Shown: in pieces, positions 53,801 through 63,518 of the stretch
How positions within the stretch are numbered: position 1 is the first letter of the stretch
Layout of the letters: each line of letters opens with the position of its first letter
NCBI GenBank assembly: GCA_964498335.1
Contig: CAZCGL010000001.1
Location: forward strand, 62,001-126,000
Length of the DNA: 64,000 nt
Origin: Azoamicus sp964498335
GTDB taxonomy: Bacteria > Pseudomonadota > Gammaproteobacteria > UBA6186 > Azoamicaceae
Direction: 5' to 3'
Program-made: the position numbers and the translations under genes
The notes under the pieces: generated by a model
Told to the model about the DNA's origin: nothing
Seen by the model: the letters and a program-made list of their open reading frames with translations, nothing else
Database searches by the model: none

Positions 53801-55342
53801 CTAAAAAACTTTAGATTCTATAACTTCACGAACGAAATGATCAAAAGAAGAATGAATCAAATCTAAAATTGGCGAAGGCCATATTCCTAAAAATAAAACA
53901 AAAAAAGATAAAAATATCAAGACTAATTTTTCATCTATTTTTATATCTTCAAACAAAGAGATTTCGTTATTATTTATCTGACCAAATATAACTCTTTTAT
54001 ACATCCATAAAGTATATGTAGCACCTAATATAAGAGTTAATCCTGCTAATAAAGAATATATAAAATGAACTTTAAAAACAGCTAAAATAACAAACAACTC
54101 TCCAACAAAGCCTGAAGTACCAGGTAATCCTGAATTAGCCATAGCAAAAAGCATAAAAAAGGATGCAAAAACAGGCATAGAATTAACAACACCGCCATAT
54201 TTACTTATAAGTTTTGTGTGTAATCTTTCATAAAGAATACCAACACATATAAACATAGCCCCAGAAATAAACCCATGAGAAATCATCTGAATCATAGCTC
54301 CTTCTAACCCCATAATAGCATTATCGAAATATTTAGAATCAAAACCAAAAACAAAAAATAAAAAGCACCCTAATGTAACAAAACCCATATGCGAAATAGA
54401 AGAATAAGCTACTAACTTCTTCATGTCATCTTGAACAATAGCTACTAATCCAATATAGACAATAGCGATAAAAGATAAAATAATAACAATATCTGCAAAA
54501 ATCATACAACCATCAGGTACTATAGGTAATAAGAATCTTATAATACCATAACCACCAACTTTTAACGTAATTGCTGCTAAAATAACTGACCCACCTGTAG
54601 GCGCTTCAACATGAGCATCAGGCAACCATGTATGAACTGGCCACATAGGAACTTTAATAGCAAAAGCTATTAACATTGCCCAAAACAACCATTTTTGCTG
54701 AGTAATTGATAAAAAAGCAGATTGAAATTTAAGTATAGAAAAAGTCATTTCACCTGTATTATAATAAATCATATGATTTATATAAATTAAAGAAACTAAA
54801 AAAAATACAGAACCAAAAAAAGTATATAAGAAAAACTTTATAGTAGCATAAACTCTATTGTTTCCACCCCATATACCAATAATTAAAAACATAGGTATTA
54901 ACATCGCTTCAAAAAAAACATAAAATAATATAGCATCTAAGGCTAAAAAAACCCCACAAACTAATCCTTGCATTATAAGAAAATAAGAAAAATATTGTGC
55001 TATATTTTTTTTAATAGTTCTATAAGAATAAATAACAACAATAAAAGTCATAAAACACGTCAACAAAACTAACGCTATTGATATACCATCAATACCTAAA
55101 CTATAAAAAATGCCTAAACTACTTATCCATTGTTTATCTTCCACAAATTGCATTTTCCATGAAGTAAAATCAAATCCACAATATAATAAATAACATAAAT
55201 AAAGAGAAAAAATAGATGCCAACAACGCTAAATTTTTAGTTATAAAAGAAAATCTTTTATCGTTGTTTAATATTAATATAATAAAACCAACAACAATTGG
55301 CATCCAAATAATAAAACTTAACAAAGGTATTTCTATTAACAT
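53801..55342 (-). CDS. nuoM: NADH-quinone oxidoreductase subunit M
   Basis: A second antiporter-like proton-pumping subunit. It has 513 residues (E. coli 509). The channel signature IKVPMWPVHTWLPDAHVEAP is near 226, the essential Glu is in FFEAMLIPMFLIIGIWGG near 143, and DMKKLVAYSSISHMGF is near 306. Ends and length are complete. It starts 3 bases after the nuoL stop. Confidence 0.98.
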   Translation of the reverse strand: MLIEIPLLSFIIWMPIVVGFIILILNNDKRFSFITKNLALLASIFSLYLCYLLYCGFDFTSWKMQFVEDKQWISSLGIFYSLGIDGISIALVLLTCFMTFIVVIYSYRTIKKNIAQYFSYFLIMQGLVCGVFLALDAILFYVFFEAMLIPMFLIIGIWGGNNRVYATIKFFLYTFFGSVFFLVSLIYINHMIYYNTGEMTFSILKFQSAFLSITQQKWLFWAMLIAFAIKVPMWPVHTWLPDAHVEAPTGGSVILAAITLKVGGYGIIRFLLPIVPDGCMIFADIVIILSFIAIVYIGLVAIVQDDMKKLVAYSSISHMGFVTLGCFLFFVFGFDSKYFDNAIMGLEGAMIQMISHGFISGAMFICVGILYERLHTKLISKYGGVVNSMPVFASFFMLFAMANSGLPGTSGFVGELFVILAVFKVHFIYSLLAGLTLILGATYTLWMYKRVIFGQINNNEISLFEDIKIDEKLVLIFLSFFVLFLGIWPSPILDLIHSSFDHFVREVIESKVF

Positions 55343-55345
55343 ATA

Positions 55346-57370
55346 TCATCTTCCAAAACCACTAAAATCACCAGCAACTATATAATATAATAATAAAGCA
55401 AAGCCAGTAACCATTATATAAACATAATTATATATACGTCCAGATTGTAAAACTCTAACAAAATTAGAAAAATATTTTATTAACAATGGAATTCCATTCA
55501 CTATTAATTTATCTATGAATAACATATCTCCAATTTTCCAAAAAAATAAGCCAAGTCGTCTAGTACCAAAAGCTAAAATATATTGATTAAAATCATCAAA
55601 TCCATACTTATTTACTAATAATAAATAAATAAAACTAAATTTTTCTCTTAAAAAAGAAACGACTGTTTTATTAATACAGTATAAATACCAAGCACAAATA
55701 ATACCTAAAGCACTCATAAAAAATGGTAAAGAACTAAACCCATGTAAAAATAAATTATTGCTATTTATAAGTTCATGTTTTAAATGAAATAACATAGTAG
55801 CATCTTTAACAAAAATAGAATCAGAAAAAAAACCAGATAAAATTTTATCAAAAAATAACCAACCACTAAACAAAGAAAATATACCTAAAATTATTAGCGG
55901 CATAATTATAACAAAAGGTGATTCTTTAATCTGATGTTCATCATCATGATGAATATCATCGTGATGCATATGATTAGAATTATGATTAATTCGTTCATTT
56001 GTATGAAATACTAAAAAAAACATTCTAAAAGAATAAAATGCAGTTATAAAAACAGATAAAATTAATACATAATAAATAAAAATAGAAAAAGGCGCATGCG
56101 AAATTTTAACTGCATCTATTATAAGATCTTTCGAAAAAAAACCTGCAAATCCTGGTATTCCAGCTAATGCTAAACTACCTATTAACATTGTATAATAAGT
56201 TATAGGCATATATTTTTTTAAATTACCCATATATCTAATATCTTGTTCATGATGTAAAGCTATTATTACAGAACCAGCGCCTAAAAATAATAATGCTTTA
56301 AAAAAAGCATGCGTAAATAAATGAAATATAGCCGCAGAATATGCAGATACACCCAAAGCAGTAACCATTAATCCAAGTTGAGATAATGTAGAATAAGCAA
56401 CAACTCGTTTAATATCAGTTTGAACAATACCTAATAATCCCATAAAAAAACAAGTAATAGATCCAATAATCATAATAAAAGATAAAGCAGTTTCAGAAAA
56501 TTCAAATATAGGCGACATTCTAGCAACCATAAATATACCAGCCGTAACCATAGTAGCGGCATGTATCAACGCTGATATTGGCGTAGGACCTTCCATAGAA
56601 TCAGGCAACCAAACATGTAAAGGAACTTGCGCTGATTTTCCCATAGCGCCTATAAATAAACAAATACAAATAAAAGTAATAGCAGAAATTGGTGTAAAAG
56701 AAAAAAATGTATTTAAAAATACAGATCCGTTTAAAATAAAATTTTTAACAGCATCAAAAACAACTAAATAATTTAATGAACCAAAACAACAATAAATAGC
56801 AGCTATACCAAGTAAAAAACCTAAATCACCAACCCTATTAACTATAAACGCTTTTAAATTAGCATATACAGCACTTTCTCTATTAAACCAAAAACCTATT
56901 AATAAATAAGATGCTAAACCAACACCTTCCCACCCAAAAAATAATTGTAAAAAATTATTTGATACAACTAACATAAGCATAGCAAAAGTAAAAAATGAAA
57001 TATATGAAAAAAATCTATTATACCCATTATCACCATTCATATATCCTATAGTATAAACATGTACTAAAAAAGATATAAAAGTTACAACAAAAAGCATAAT
57101 ACAGGTTAATCTATCTACTAAAAAACCTATTTCTAGTTTCAAATTACCAATTGTTCCCCAAGTATATAAACTATCTTCAAAAACATTTAAATCTTTAAAA
57201 GAAAACATATATAATAATTTTAAAGAAAAAATAAAAGACACGAAAACCATAAAAGTAGTTAAATAATGCGCAATAGAATTATTAATTATTCTACAAGTTA
57301 ATCCAACTATAGCAGCACTAAGCAAAGGAGAAAAAACTACTATCAAAATATATATTTTTATTAAATCCAC
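55346..57370 (-). CDS. nuoL: NADH-quinone oxidoreductase subunit L
   Basis: This is the distal proton-pumping subunit with the long lateral helix. It has 674 residues, longer than E. coli NuoL (613). FFGWEGVGLASYLLIGFWF is near 146, GKSAQVPLHVWLPDSMEGPT near 240 and the ending helix is near 640-660. A hydrophilic loop near residues 460-485 is rich in His, Asp and Asn (MHHDDIHHDDEH); His-rich insertions at this place occur in several proteobacterial NuoL proteins. It lies between nuoK and nuoM with 3-base gaps. Confidence 0.98.
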   Translation of the reverse strand: MDLIKIYILIVVFSPLLSAAIVGLTCRIINNSIAHYLTTFMVFVSFIFSLKLLYMFSFKDLNVFEDSLYTWGTIGNLKLEIGFLVDRLTCIMLFVVTFISFLVHVYTIGYMNGDNGYNRFFSYISFFTFAMLMLVVSNNFLQLFFGWEGVGLASYLLIGFWFNRESAVYANLKAFIVNRVGDLGFLLGIAAIYCCFGSLNYLVVFDAVKNFILNGSVFLNTFFSFTPISAITFICICLFIGAMGKSAQVPLHVWLPDSMEGPTPISALIHAATMVTAGIFMVARMSPIFEFSETALSFIMIIGSITCFFMGLLGIVQTDIKRVVAYSTLSQLGLMVTALGVSAYSAAIFHLFTHAFFKALLFLGAGSVIIALHHEQDIRYMGNLKKYMPITYYTMLIGSLALAGIPGFAGFFSKDLIIDAVKISHAPFSIFIYYVLILSVFITAFYSFRMFFLVFHTNERINHNSNHMHHDDIHHDDEHQIKESPFVIIMPLIILGIFSLFSGWLFFDKILSGFFSDSIFVKDATMLFHLKHELINSNNLFLHGFSSLPFFMSALGIICAWYLYCINKTVVSFLREKFSFIYLLLVNKYGFDDFNQYILAFGTRRLGLFFWKIGDMLFIDKLIVNGIPLLIKYFSNFVRVLQSGRIYNYVYIMVTGFALLLYYIVAGDFSGFGR

Positions 57371-57373
57371 AAA

Positions 57374-57679
57374 CTACCCCTTTAAATCATTCATTTTTCT
57401 AATACTAACTGTACCGCGATTTCTAAAAATTATAACTAATATAGCTAACCCTATTGCAGCTTCAACTGCAGCAACGGATAAAATAAAAAATACAAATACT
57501 TGTCCAGTATAATCTCCCATATATCTAGAAAAAGAAATAAAATTAGTGTTAACTGCTAGTAATATAAGTTCAATACACATTAAAAGTACAATTATATTTT
57601 TTCTATTTATAAAAACACCTGTAATGCCAATAACAAATAAAACAGAAGAAAAAATTAAATAATTAGATAAAAAAATCAT
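57374..57679 (-). CDS. nuoK: NADH-quinone oxidoreductase subunit K
   Basis: A small membrane subunit with three helices and 101 residues, as in E. coli (100). The two buried glutamates needed for proton transfer are present in LLMCIELILLAVN near 36 and AVEAAIGLAILV near 72. Confidence 0.98.
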   Translation of the reverse strand: MIFLSNYLIFSSVLFVIGITGVFINRKNIIVLLMCIELILLAVNTNFISFSRYMGDYTGQVFVFFILSVAAVEAAIGLAILVIIFRNRGTVSIRKMNDLKG

Positions 57680-57699
57680 AAAAAACTCTTTAATAAAAT

Positions 57700-58281
57700 T
57701 TATTTATCAAAATTTACGTACTTAAGTCTATCTATAGACTTAACATTAACTTGTTCAGATATGTCCTGATCTAACCTGTATTGTTTACCTCTAAACGAAA
57801 TAGCTATAGCAGCAACCATACCAACTAAAAACAATACTCCCGCAATTTCAAATGCAAATAAATACTTATTATAAAGCAATAATCCTAATAATATAACATT
57901 ATAACTAGCACCTTTAAATTCTGGTAATATAACATCAGAACCAAAATGATATGGGCTTATAAATAACAATAAAGTAACTAATAAAAGTAGAGAACTACAT
58001 ATAATCAAAGGAGAATATTTAGATACACCTAATTTAGTTATTTCAAATTCTTGATCTATCATCATAACTACAAATAAAAATAAAACCATAACAGCTCCAA
58101 CGTAAACCAATATGAGAGTTATAGCTAAAAATTCAGCTTCTAAAAGTAACCAAATACAAGCTGTAGATAAAAATGATAAAATTAAAAATAATACAGATTT
58201 AACTGTATTTTTAGATAAAACAACAAAAATAGATGAAAAAATAGCTATACCAGCAAAAATATAAAAAAATGTTAATGACAT
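57700..58281 (-). CDS. nuoJ: NADH-quinone oxidoreductase subunit J
   Basis: A membrane subunit with five helices; the third carries the conserved pi-bulge region ILVYVGAVMVLFLFVVMM near residue 57. It has 193 residues (E. coli 184). It is 20 bases ahead of nuoK and 14 after nuoI. Confidence 0.97.
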   Translation of the reverse strand: MSLTFFYIFAGIAIFSSIFVVLSKNTVKSVLFLILSFLSTACIWLLLEAEFLAITLILVYVGAVMVLFLFVVMMIDQEFEITKLGVSKYSPLIICSSLLLLVTLLLFISPYHFGSDVILPEFKGASYNVILLGLLLYNKYLFAFEIAGVLFLVGMVAAIAISFRGKQYRLDQDISEQVNVKSIDRLKYVNFDK

Positions 58282-58295
58282 AAAAGCTTCCTTAA

Positions 58296-58787
58296 TTATC
58301 TATAAACAGAATCATTTTTTTTCATTCTGAAAATATCTTTTTTATGCTGATCCCCAATAGCTAATAACTTATCTTTAGTAATAACACAGCTATTTCTATC
58401 GTAAAAACAGTAATCATAAATTTCAGTTTGTACTATTGAATCTACAGGACAAGCTTCTTCACAATAGCCACAAAATATGCATTTAAATAAATCAATTTCA
58501 TATCTTAGGGTTCTTCTTGAACCATCTTCGCGTTCAGCTGTCTCAATAGTTATAGCTTTAGCAGGACAAATTATTTCGCATAATTTACAACCTATACATC
58601 TTTCTTCACCATTATCATAACGCATTAAAGCATGTAGACCTCTAAATCTATCAGATTTAGGAATGGTTTCTTCTGGATAAAAAATGGTTATTTTTCTACC
58701 AACAAAATGTTTCATTGTAACTCTAAGTCCTTGTATAAGCTCTAACAATAAAAAAGACTTAAAAAATCTCTTTAAAAAAACAAACAA
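58296..58787 (-). CDS. nuoI: NADH-quinone oxidoreductase subunit I
   Basis: This subunit carries two [4Fe-4S] clusters (N6a and N6b) through which electrons pass to NuoB. It has 163 residues. The two ferredoxin motifs are complete: CIGCKLCEIICPA near 60 and CIFCGYCEEACPVDSI near 100. An amphipathic N-terminal helix (about 1-25) docks it on the membrane arm. Confidence 0.98.
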   Translation of the reverse strand: MFVFLKRFFKSFLLLELIQGLRVTMKHFVGRKITIFYPEETIPKSDRFRGLHALMRYDNGEERCIGCKLCEIICPAKAITIETAEREDGSRRTLRYEIDLFKCIFCGYCEEACPVDSIVQTEIYDYCFYDRNSCVITKDKLLAIGDQHKKDIFRMKKNDSVYR

Positions 58788-58801
58788 AAAAACCTCCTAA
58801 A

Positions 58802-59812
58802 TTAAAAAAATCTAATAAATATACCAACAACAAAAATCCAAAGCAAAGTTATAGGTATAAAAATTTTCCAACCTAATCTCATAATTTGATCATATCTATA
58901 TCTAGGGAAAGTGGCTCTAAACCAAAGAAAACTAAAAATAAAAAATGATGCTTTAAACAATAGCCAAAATATGCCAGGAATAATATCAAAAAATGCTCCA
59001 AATTGTGTGTTAGAGGAAAACGGTGGTAACCATCCACCAAAAAACATAATAACGCACAAAAAAGAAACTAATATCATGTTTGAATATTCTGATAAAAAAA
59101 ATAAAGCGAAACGTATTCCACTATATTCAACATGAAAACCAGCAACAATTTCAGACTCACCTTCTACAACATCAAACGGAGCTCTGTTAGTTTCAGCTAC
59201 AGCAGAAATCCAATATATTATAAACAAAGGAAATAATGGTAACCAAAACCAACTAAAAATACCGCCATCTTGTTCCATAACAATATCTCTTAAATTCATA
59301 CTTTTGGATAGCATTAAAACACCTACAAAACAAAAGCCCATAGCAATTTCATAAGAAATAGTTTGAGCTGCAGATCTTAATGATCCTAATAACGCATATT
59401 TAGAATTTGTCGCCCATCCAGCTATTATGATCCCATAAATACTCAAAGATGTCATAGATAACAAAAATAATAAACCAACATTTAAATTAGCTATAACAAA
59501 AGTTTCACTAAAAGGTATAACAGCCCAAGCTGTTAAAGAAGGACCTATTACTATAATAGGTGCTATAACATACAAAAACTTATTAGATTTAGTAGGAACT
59601 ATCAATTCTTTAAGTAAGAGTTTAACAGCATCAGCAATAGGCTGTAATAATCCAAATTTACCAACTCTATTTGGACCAATTCTGTCATGCATATAAGCAA
59701 TAACTTTTCTCTCAATATATGTATAATAAGCCACACCTAACATTAACGGAATTATAATTACTAATATTTTAAATAAAGTATATACAGTTCCAAATAAAAT
59801 ATTTAAACTCAT
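58802..59812 (-). CDS. nuoH: NADH-quinone oxidoreductase subunit H
   Basis: The membrane subunit that forms the quinone chamber with NuoB and NuoD. It has 336 residues (E. coli 325) and eight helices. Key acidic loop motifs are ETNRAPFDVVEGESEIVAGF near 211 and RIGPNRVGKFGLLQPIADAV near 42; FRATFPRYRYDQIM is near 300. All charged residues typical of the E-channel are visible. Confidence 0.98.
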   Translation of the reverse strand: MSLNILFGTVYTLFKILVIIIPLMLGVAYYTYIERKVIAYMHDRIGPNRVGKFGLLQPIADAVKLLLKELIVPTKSNKFLYVIAPIIVIGPSLTAWAVIPFSETFVIANLNVGLLFLLSMTSLSIYGIIIAGWATNSKYALLGSLRSAAQTISYEIAMGFCFVGVLMLSKSMNLRDIVMEQDGGIFSWFWLPLFPLFIIYWISAVAETNRAPFDVVEGESEIVAGFHVEYSGIRFALFFLSEYSNMILVSFLCVIMFFGGWLPPFSSNTQFGAFFDIIPGIFWLLFKASFFIFSFLWFRATFPRYRYDQIMRLGWKIFIPITLLWIFVVGIFIRFF

Positions 59813-59839
59813 GAAAACACCTCAATAAATATAAAAAAA

Positions 59840-62230
59840 CTATTTTTTTTCGATAGAAAAAACTTCATAAAGCAAATAATAATCTATATAATTTAATAAA
59901 CTATAATCCCTAATAAACAATACTCCGTCAGAAACGGAATTATCTATATTAATAACAAAATTTTTTAATGATTTATCAAAAGAATTATTTGGAATTAATT
60001 TATTATAAGTATAATCATTACATTTCAAAACCAAATCCGATTCAAAATCGTTTTTTCTATATATCTTTTGTAAAGACGATGCTCTTCTAACTAGTGCGTC
60101 AATATTATACTGAGATAAAAAAGGAATTACTATTAAATCACTACTAACATTACTTTTTAAGTTATCAATTTCATTAAAATTCCAAGATAAAACAAGATTT
60201 TCACCAACAGACGATTTTATATCTTCTAATATACTATAAGAATCAATATAATTAAAGCCATTTAATTTTAAACTCATAGCTAAATTCAACAAACTTTCCC
60301 AACCAAATTTAACTTCATAATCAGATACAACAACCGGATCAAAAGATTGCCAAATTCCAGAAATATTAACATAAGTACCAACATTTTCATATGTAGATGA
60401 AATAGGTAATATAACATCAACCATATCTAAAAGAAAATCACTTTTAAATGAAGAAAAAGATACTGTAAATTCAGATTTGTTTAACGCATCTAGATGTTTT
60501 TTAATATATATAGAATCATTTTCTAATTCGACTCCAAATAAAATATACATCTTTAATAATCTAGAAAAAATATTACTGAAATTAATATTATTTCCACTCT
60601 CATTAAGTAACCCACCTGGTAATCTATGTGGTACAAAACCAGTCAACCAACCACCAACTGAATTAGAACCATCACTTAAAATTCCAAAAAAAGACGAACT
60701 AATCTTAGCTAAAATATTTGATAGATACAAAATTTTTGAATAATCTTGTGTGAAAGTTACGTAAGATCCTAATAATATTAATTTTCGTTTTGAATTAAAA
60801 AACTTTTCAGCAAAATTTTTATATTTGTCATAATCGCTAACTTTAGATACTAAATCCAAAATAACTTTATCATTAAAATTATCATTTAATATAACAATAT
60901 TTTTTAATAAACAAGTTATTACAGTTATAAAATCTTTAGGATTAACAATGATTTTATTAGAAACATTCATAAATAATTCAAAATCAATAGGGTTAAGTAT
61001 AAAAACATTTCCACCATTATTAATAATCTTTCTTAATTTTATACCAATAATAGGATGATCTTTAACAATATCACTACCTATAATTAAAACAGAATCTAAA
61101 TTATCTATTTCATCTAAACCTATATTGATTCCAGGAAAAACAGGCATATTATATTGAAAATTAAAATCAACCTGATTTAGTCTATGATCTAAATTATTTG
61201 AACCTAAAGTTCTCAACAATTTTTGTAAAATATAAAATTCTTCACATGTGGAGTTAGGTGACGCTATAGCTCCAATACTATCTGCTCCATATTTAGAAAT
61301 AATTGATTTTATATTTTTTGATACAACATCTAATGCATAACTCCAGGAAACAGAATTCCATTCACCATTTTCTTTAACCATAGGTGACGATACTCTATCT
61401 TCACTATACAAACCCTCATAACTAAATCTATCTCTATCTGAGATCCAAGTTTCATTTATTACATCATTACGTTTAGGCACAACACGTATAACTTTATCTC
61501 TAAAAACATGCAAATAAATATTACTACCTAAAGAATCATGACAACTTATAAATGATTTTTGAACTAATTCCCATGGTCTAGCTTTAAATTTAGACGGTTT
61601 AGCAGTTAATGCTCCAACAGGACATAAATCAATAACGTTTCCAGATAATCCTGATTGCAAATTACTCTTTAAAAAAGTAAAAATTCTTGAATTGCTACCT
61701 CTATTTATTATACCTAAATCGTCAGTACCAGAAATTTCTGAACAAAATCTAACACATCTGCTACATAAAATACATCTAGTAACATCTGTTGATACTAAAG
61801 GTCCAAAATCATAATCTTGAAAAGCTCTTTTAGCTTCTAAAAATCTTGAAGTAGTACACCCATATCCAACAGTTAAATCTTGTAGTTCACATTCACCACC
61901 TTGATCACAAATTGGACAATCAAGAGGATGATTAATTAATAAAAATTCCATAACAGCTTTTTGAGCTGAAATTACTTTAGATGTATTTGTAAAAATTTTC
62001 ATGCCTTCAGCTATAGGTGTAGCACATGCAGGAAATAATTTAGGTGCTTTTTCAACTTCAACTAAACACATTCTACAATTTGCTGCTATAGAAAGCTTCT
62101 TATGATAACAAAATCTAGGAATATATATTCCCGCTTCATCAGCAACTTCTATAATTTTAGTTCCACGCTTCGCACTAAATTCTATACCATCTATTTCTAT
62201 TTTAACTTTAGAATTATCTACAATTCCCAT
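59840..62230 (-). CDS. nuoG: NADH-quinone oxidoreductase subunit G
   Basis: The large peripheral-arm subunit with the Fe-S clusters between NuoEF and NuoI. It has 796 residues. [2Fe-2S] ligands are in RFCYHKKLSIAANCRMC and PACATP near 38-70. The His-Cys3 cluster is in HPLDCPICDQGGECELQDL near 99 and the next [4Fe-4S] cluster in CILCSRCVRFC near 153. The C-terminal molybdopterin-like domain is degenerate and Asp/Ser/Asn rich. The extra Cys motif for cluster N7 is not seen, as in the mitochondrial and alphaproteobacterial type. Confidence 0.96.
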   Translation of the reverse strand: MGIVDNSKVKIEIDGIEFSAKRGTKIIEVADEAGIYIPRFCYHKKLSIAANCRMCLVEVEKAPKLFPACATPIAEGMKIFTNTSKVISAQKAVMEFLLINHPLDCPICDQGGECELQDLTVGYGCTTSRFLEAKRAFQDYDFGPLVSTDVTRCILCSRCVRFCSEISGTDDLGIINRGSNSRIFTFLKSNLQSGLSGNVIDLCPVGALTAKPSKFKARPWELVQKSFISCHDSLGSNIYLHVFRDKVIRVVPKRNDVINETWISDRDRFSYEGLYSEDRVSSPMVKENGEWNSVSWSYALDVVSKNIKSIISKYGADSIGAIASPNSTCEEFYILQKLLRTLGSNNLDHRLNQVDFNFQYNMPVFPGINIGLDEIDNLDSVLIIGSDIVKDHPIIGIKLRKIINNGGNVFILNPIDFELFMNVSNKIIVNPKDFITVITCLLKNIVILNDNFNDKVILDLVSKVSDYDKYKNFAEKFFNSKRKLILLGSYVTFTQDYSKILYLSNILAKISSSFFGILSDGSNSVGGWLTGFVPHRLPGGLLNESGNNINFSNIFSRLLKMYILFGVELENDSIYIKKHLDALNKSEFTVSFSSFKSDFLLDMVDVILPISSTYENVGTYVNISGIWQSFDPVVVSDYEVKFGWESLLNLAMSLKLNGFNYIDSYSILEDIKSSVGENLVLSWNFNEIDNLKSNVSSDLIVIPFLSQYNIDALVRRASSLQKIYRKNDFESDLVLKCNDYTYNKLIPNNSFDKSLKNFVINIDNSVSDGVLFIRDYSLLNYIDYYLLYEVFSIEKK

Positions 62231-62249
62231 TTTAATGCCTTATGCTATA

Positions 62250-63515
62250 TTATAAACGATTATTATTGTTTTTTATATAATCTTCAAATTCACTTCTAAA
62301 ATGCTTAATAAAACTCATAACAGGCATAGCTGCAGCATCACCTAAAGCACAAATAGTTCTACCACATATATTAGAAGCAACAGAATCTAATAAAGATATA
62401 TCAGATAAATTTCCATGACCATGAAAAACTCTACTCAAAATCTTATAAAGCCAACTTGTACCTTCTCTACATGGACTACACTGTCCACAAGACTCATCTG
62501 AATAAAAATGCGATATTCTATATAACGCATTAACCATACAAGTAGATTCATCCATAATTATAACTGCGCCAGAACCTAGCATAGAGCCAGCCTTAGCAAT
62601 AGAATCATAATCCATAGACAAATTATTAATAATATGAGCTGGAAGAATTGGTGCTGAAGAACCACCAGGAATAACAGCTTTTAATTTTTTACCATTTTTA
62701 ACGCCACCTGCCATATTTAATAAATCAATAAACGGTGTACCTAATGGAATTTCATAATTACCAGGTTTATTAACATGCCCAGAAACACTAAAAATCTTGC
62801 AACCTCCATTATTTGGTTTACCTAGTTCAAGATGCCATTTTCCACCTTTTTCTAAAATAACAGGTATAGAAGCATAAGTTTCAGTATTATTTATATTAGT
62901 AGGACAACCATATACACCAAAATTAGCTGGAAATGGCGGTTTAAATCTAGGTTGCCCTTTTTTACCTTCTATAGATTCCATCAAAGCTGTTTCTTCTCCA
63001 CAAATATAAGCACCAGCGCCATAAACATTATATAAATTAAAATCTATATTACTATTAAATATATTTTTACCCAATAAACCAGCGTTTAAAGCTTCATTAA
63101 CAGCTCTTTCAATAACAGAAATAGGTTCATAAAATTCTCCACGAATATAATTATATCCTACAGAAGCTCCAATAACATAACTAGCTATAGCCATACCTTC
63201 TATAAGTTGATGTGGATTATATCTTAATATATCTCTATCCTTAAACGTTCCAGGCTCTCCCTCATCAGAATTACATACAACATATTTTTGACCAGAAATA
63301 TTTTTAGATATAAAACTCCATTTTAACCCAGTCGAAAAACCAGCTCCACCCCGTCCTCTTAATCCAGAAAGTTTTACTTCATTTATTATATTACTAGGAT
63401 CAGGTTTTTCTTTTAAAATTTTCTTCCATATAGTATATCCACCTATAGATAAATAAGTAGCCAAACTACTAGGATCTTTTAATCCAAGAGTTCTATAACA
63501 TACCTGATTTAACAT
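62250..63515 (-). CDS. nuoF: NADH-quinone oxidoreductase subunit F
   Basis: This is the NADH-oxidising subunit with FMN and cluster N3. It has 421 residues (E. coli 445). The NADH/FMN site is in SGLRGRGGAGFSTGLKWSF near 50 and NSDEGEPGTFKDRDI near 82. The [4Fe-4S] ligands are ESCGQCSPCREGTSWL near 344 with NICGRTICALGDAAA near 385. It lies 3 bases after nuoE and 19 before nuoG. Confidence 0.98.
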   Translation of the reverse strand: MLNQVCYRTLGLKDPSSLATYLSIGGYTIWKKILKEKPDPSNIINEVKLSGLRGRGGAGFSTGLKWSFISKNISGQKYVVCNSDEGEPGTFKDRDILRYNPHQLIEGMAIASYVIGASVGYNYIRGEFYEPISVIERAVNEALNAGLLGKNIFNSNIDFNLYNVYGAGAYICGEETALMESIEGKKGQPRFKPPFPANFGVYGCPTNINNTETYASIPVILEKGGKWHLELGKPNNGGCKIFSVSGHVNKPGNYEIPLGTPFIDLLNMAGGVKNGKKLKAVIPGGSSAPILPAHIINNLSMDYDSIAKAGSMLGSGAVIIMDESTCMVNALYRISHFYSDESCGQCSPCREGTSWLYKILSRVFHGHGNLSDISLLDSVASNICGRTICALGDAAAMPVMSFIKHFRSEFEDYIKNNNNRL

Positions 63516-63518
63516 AAA

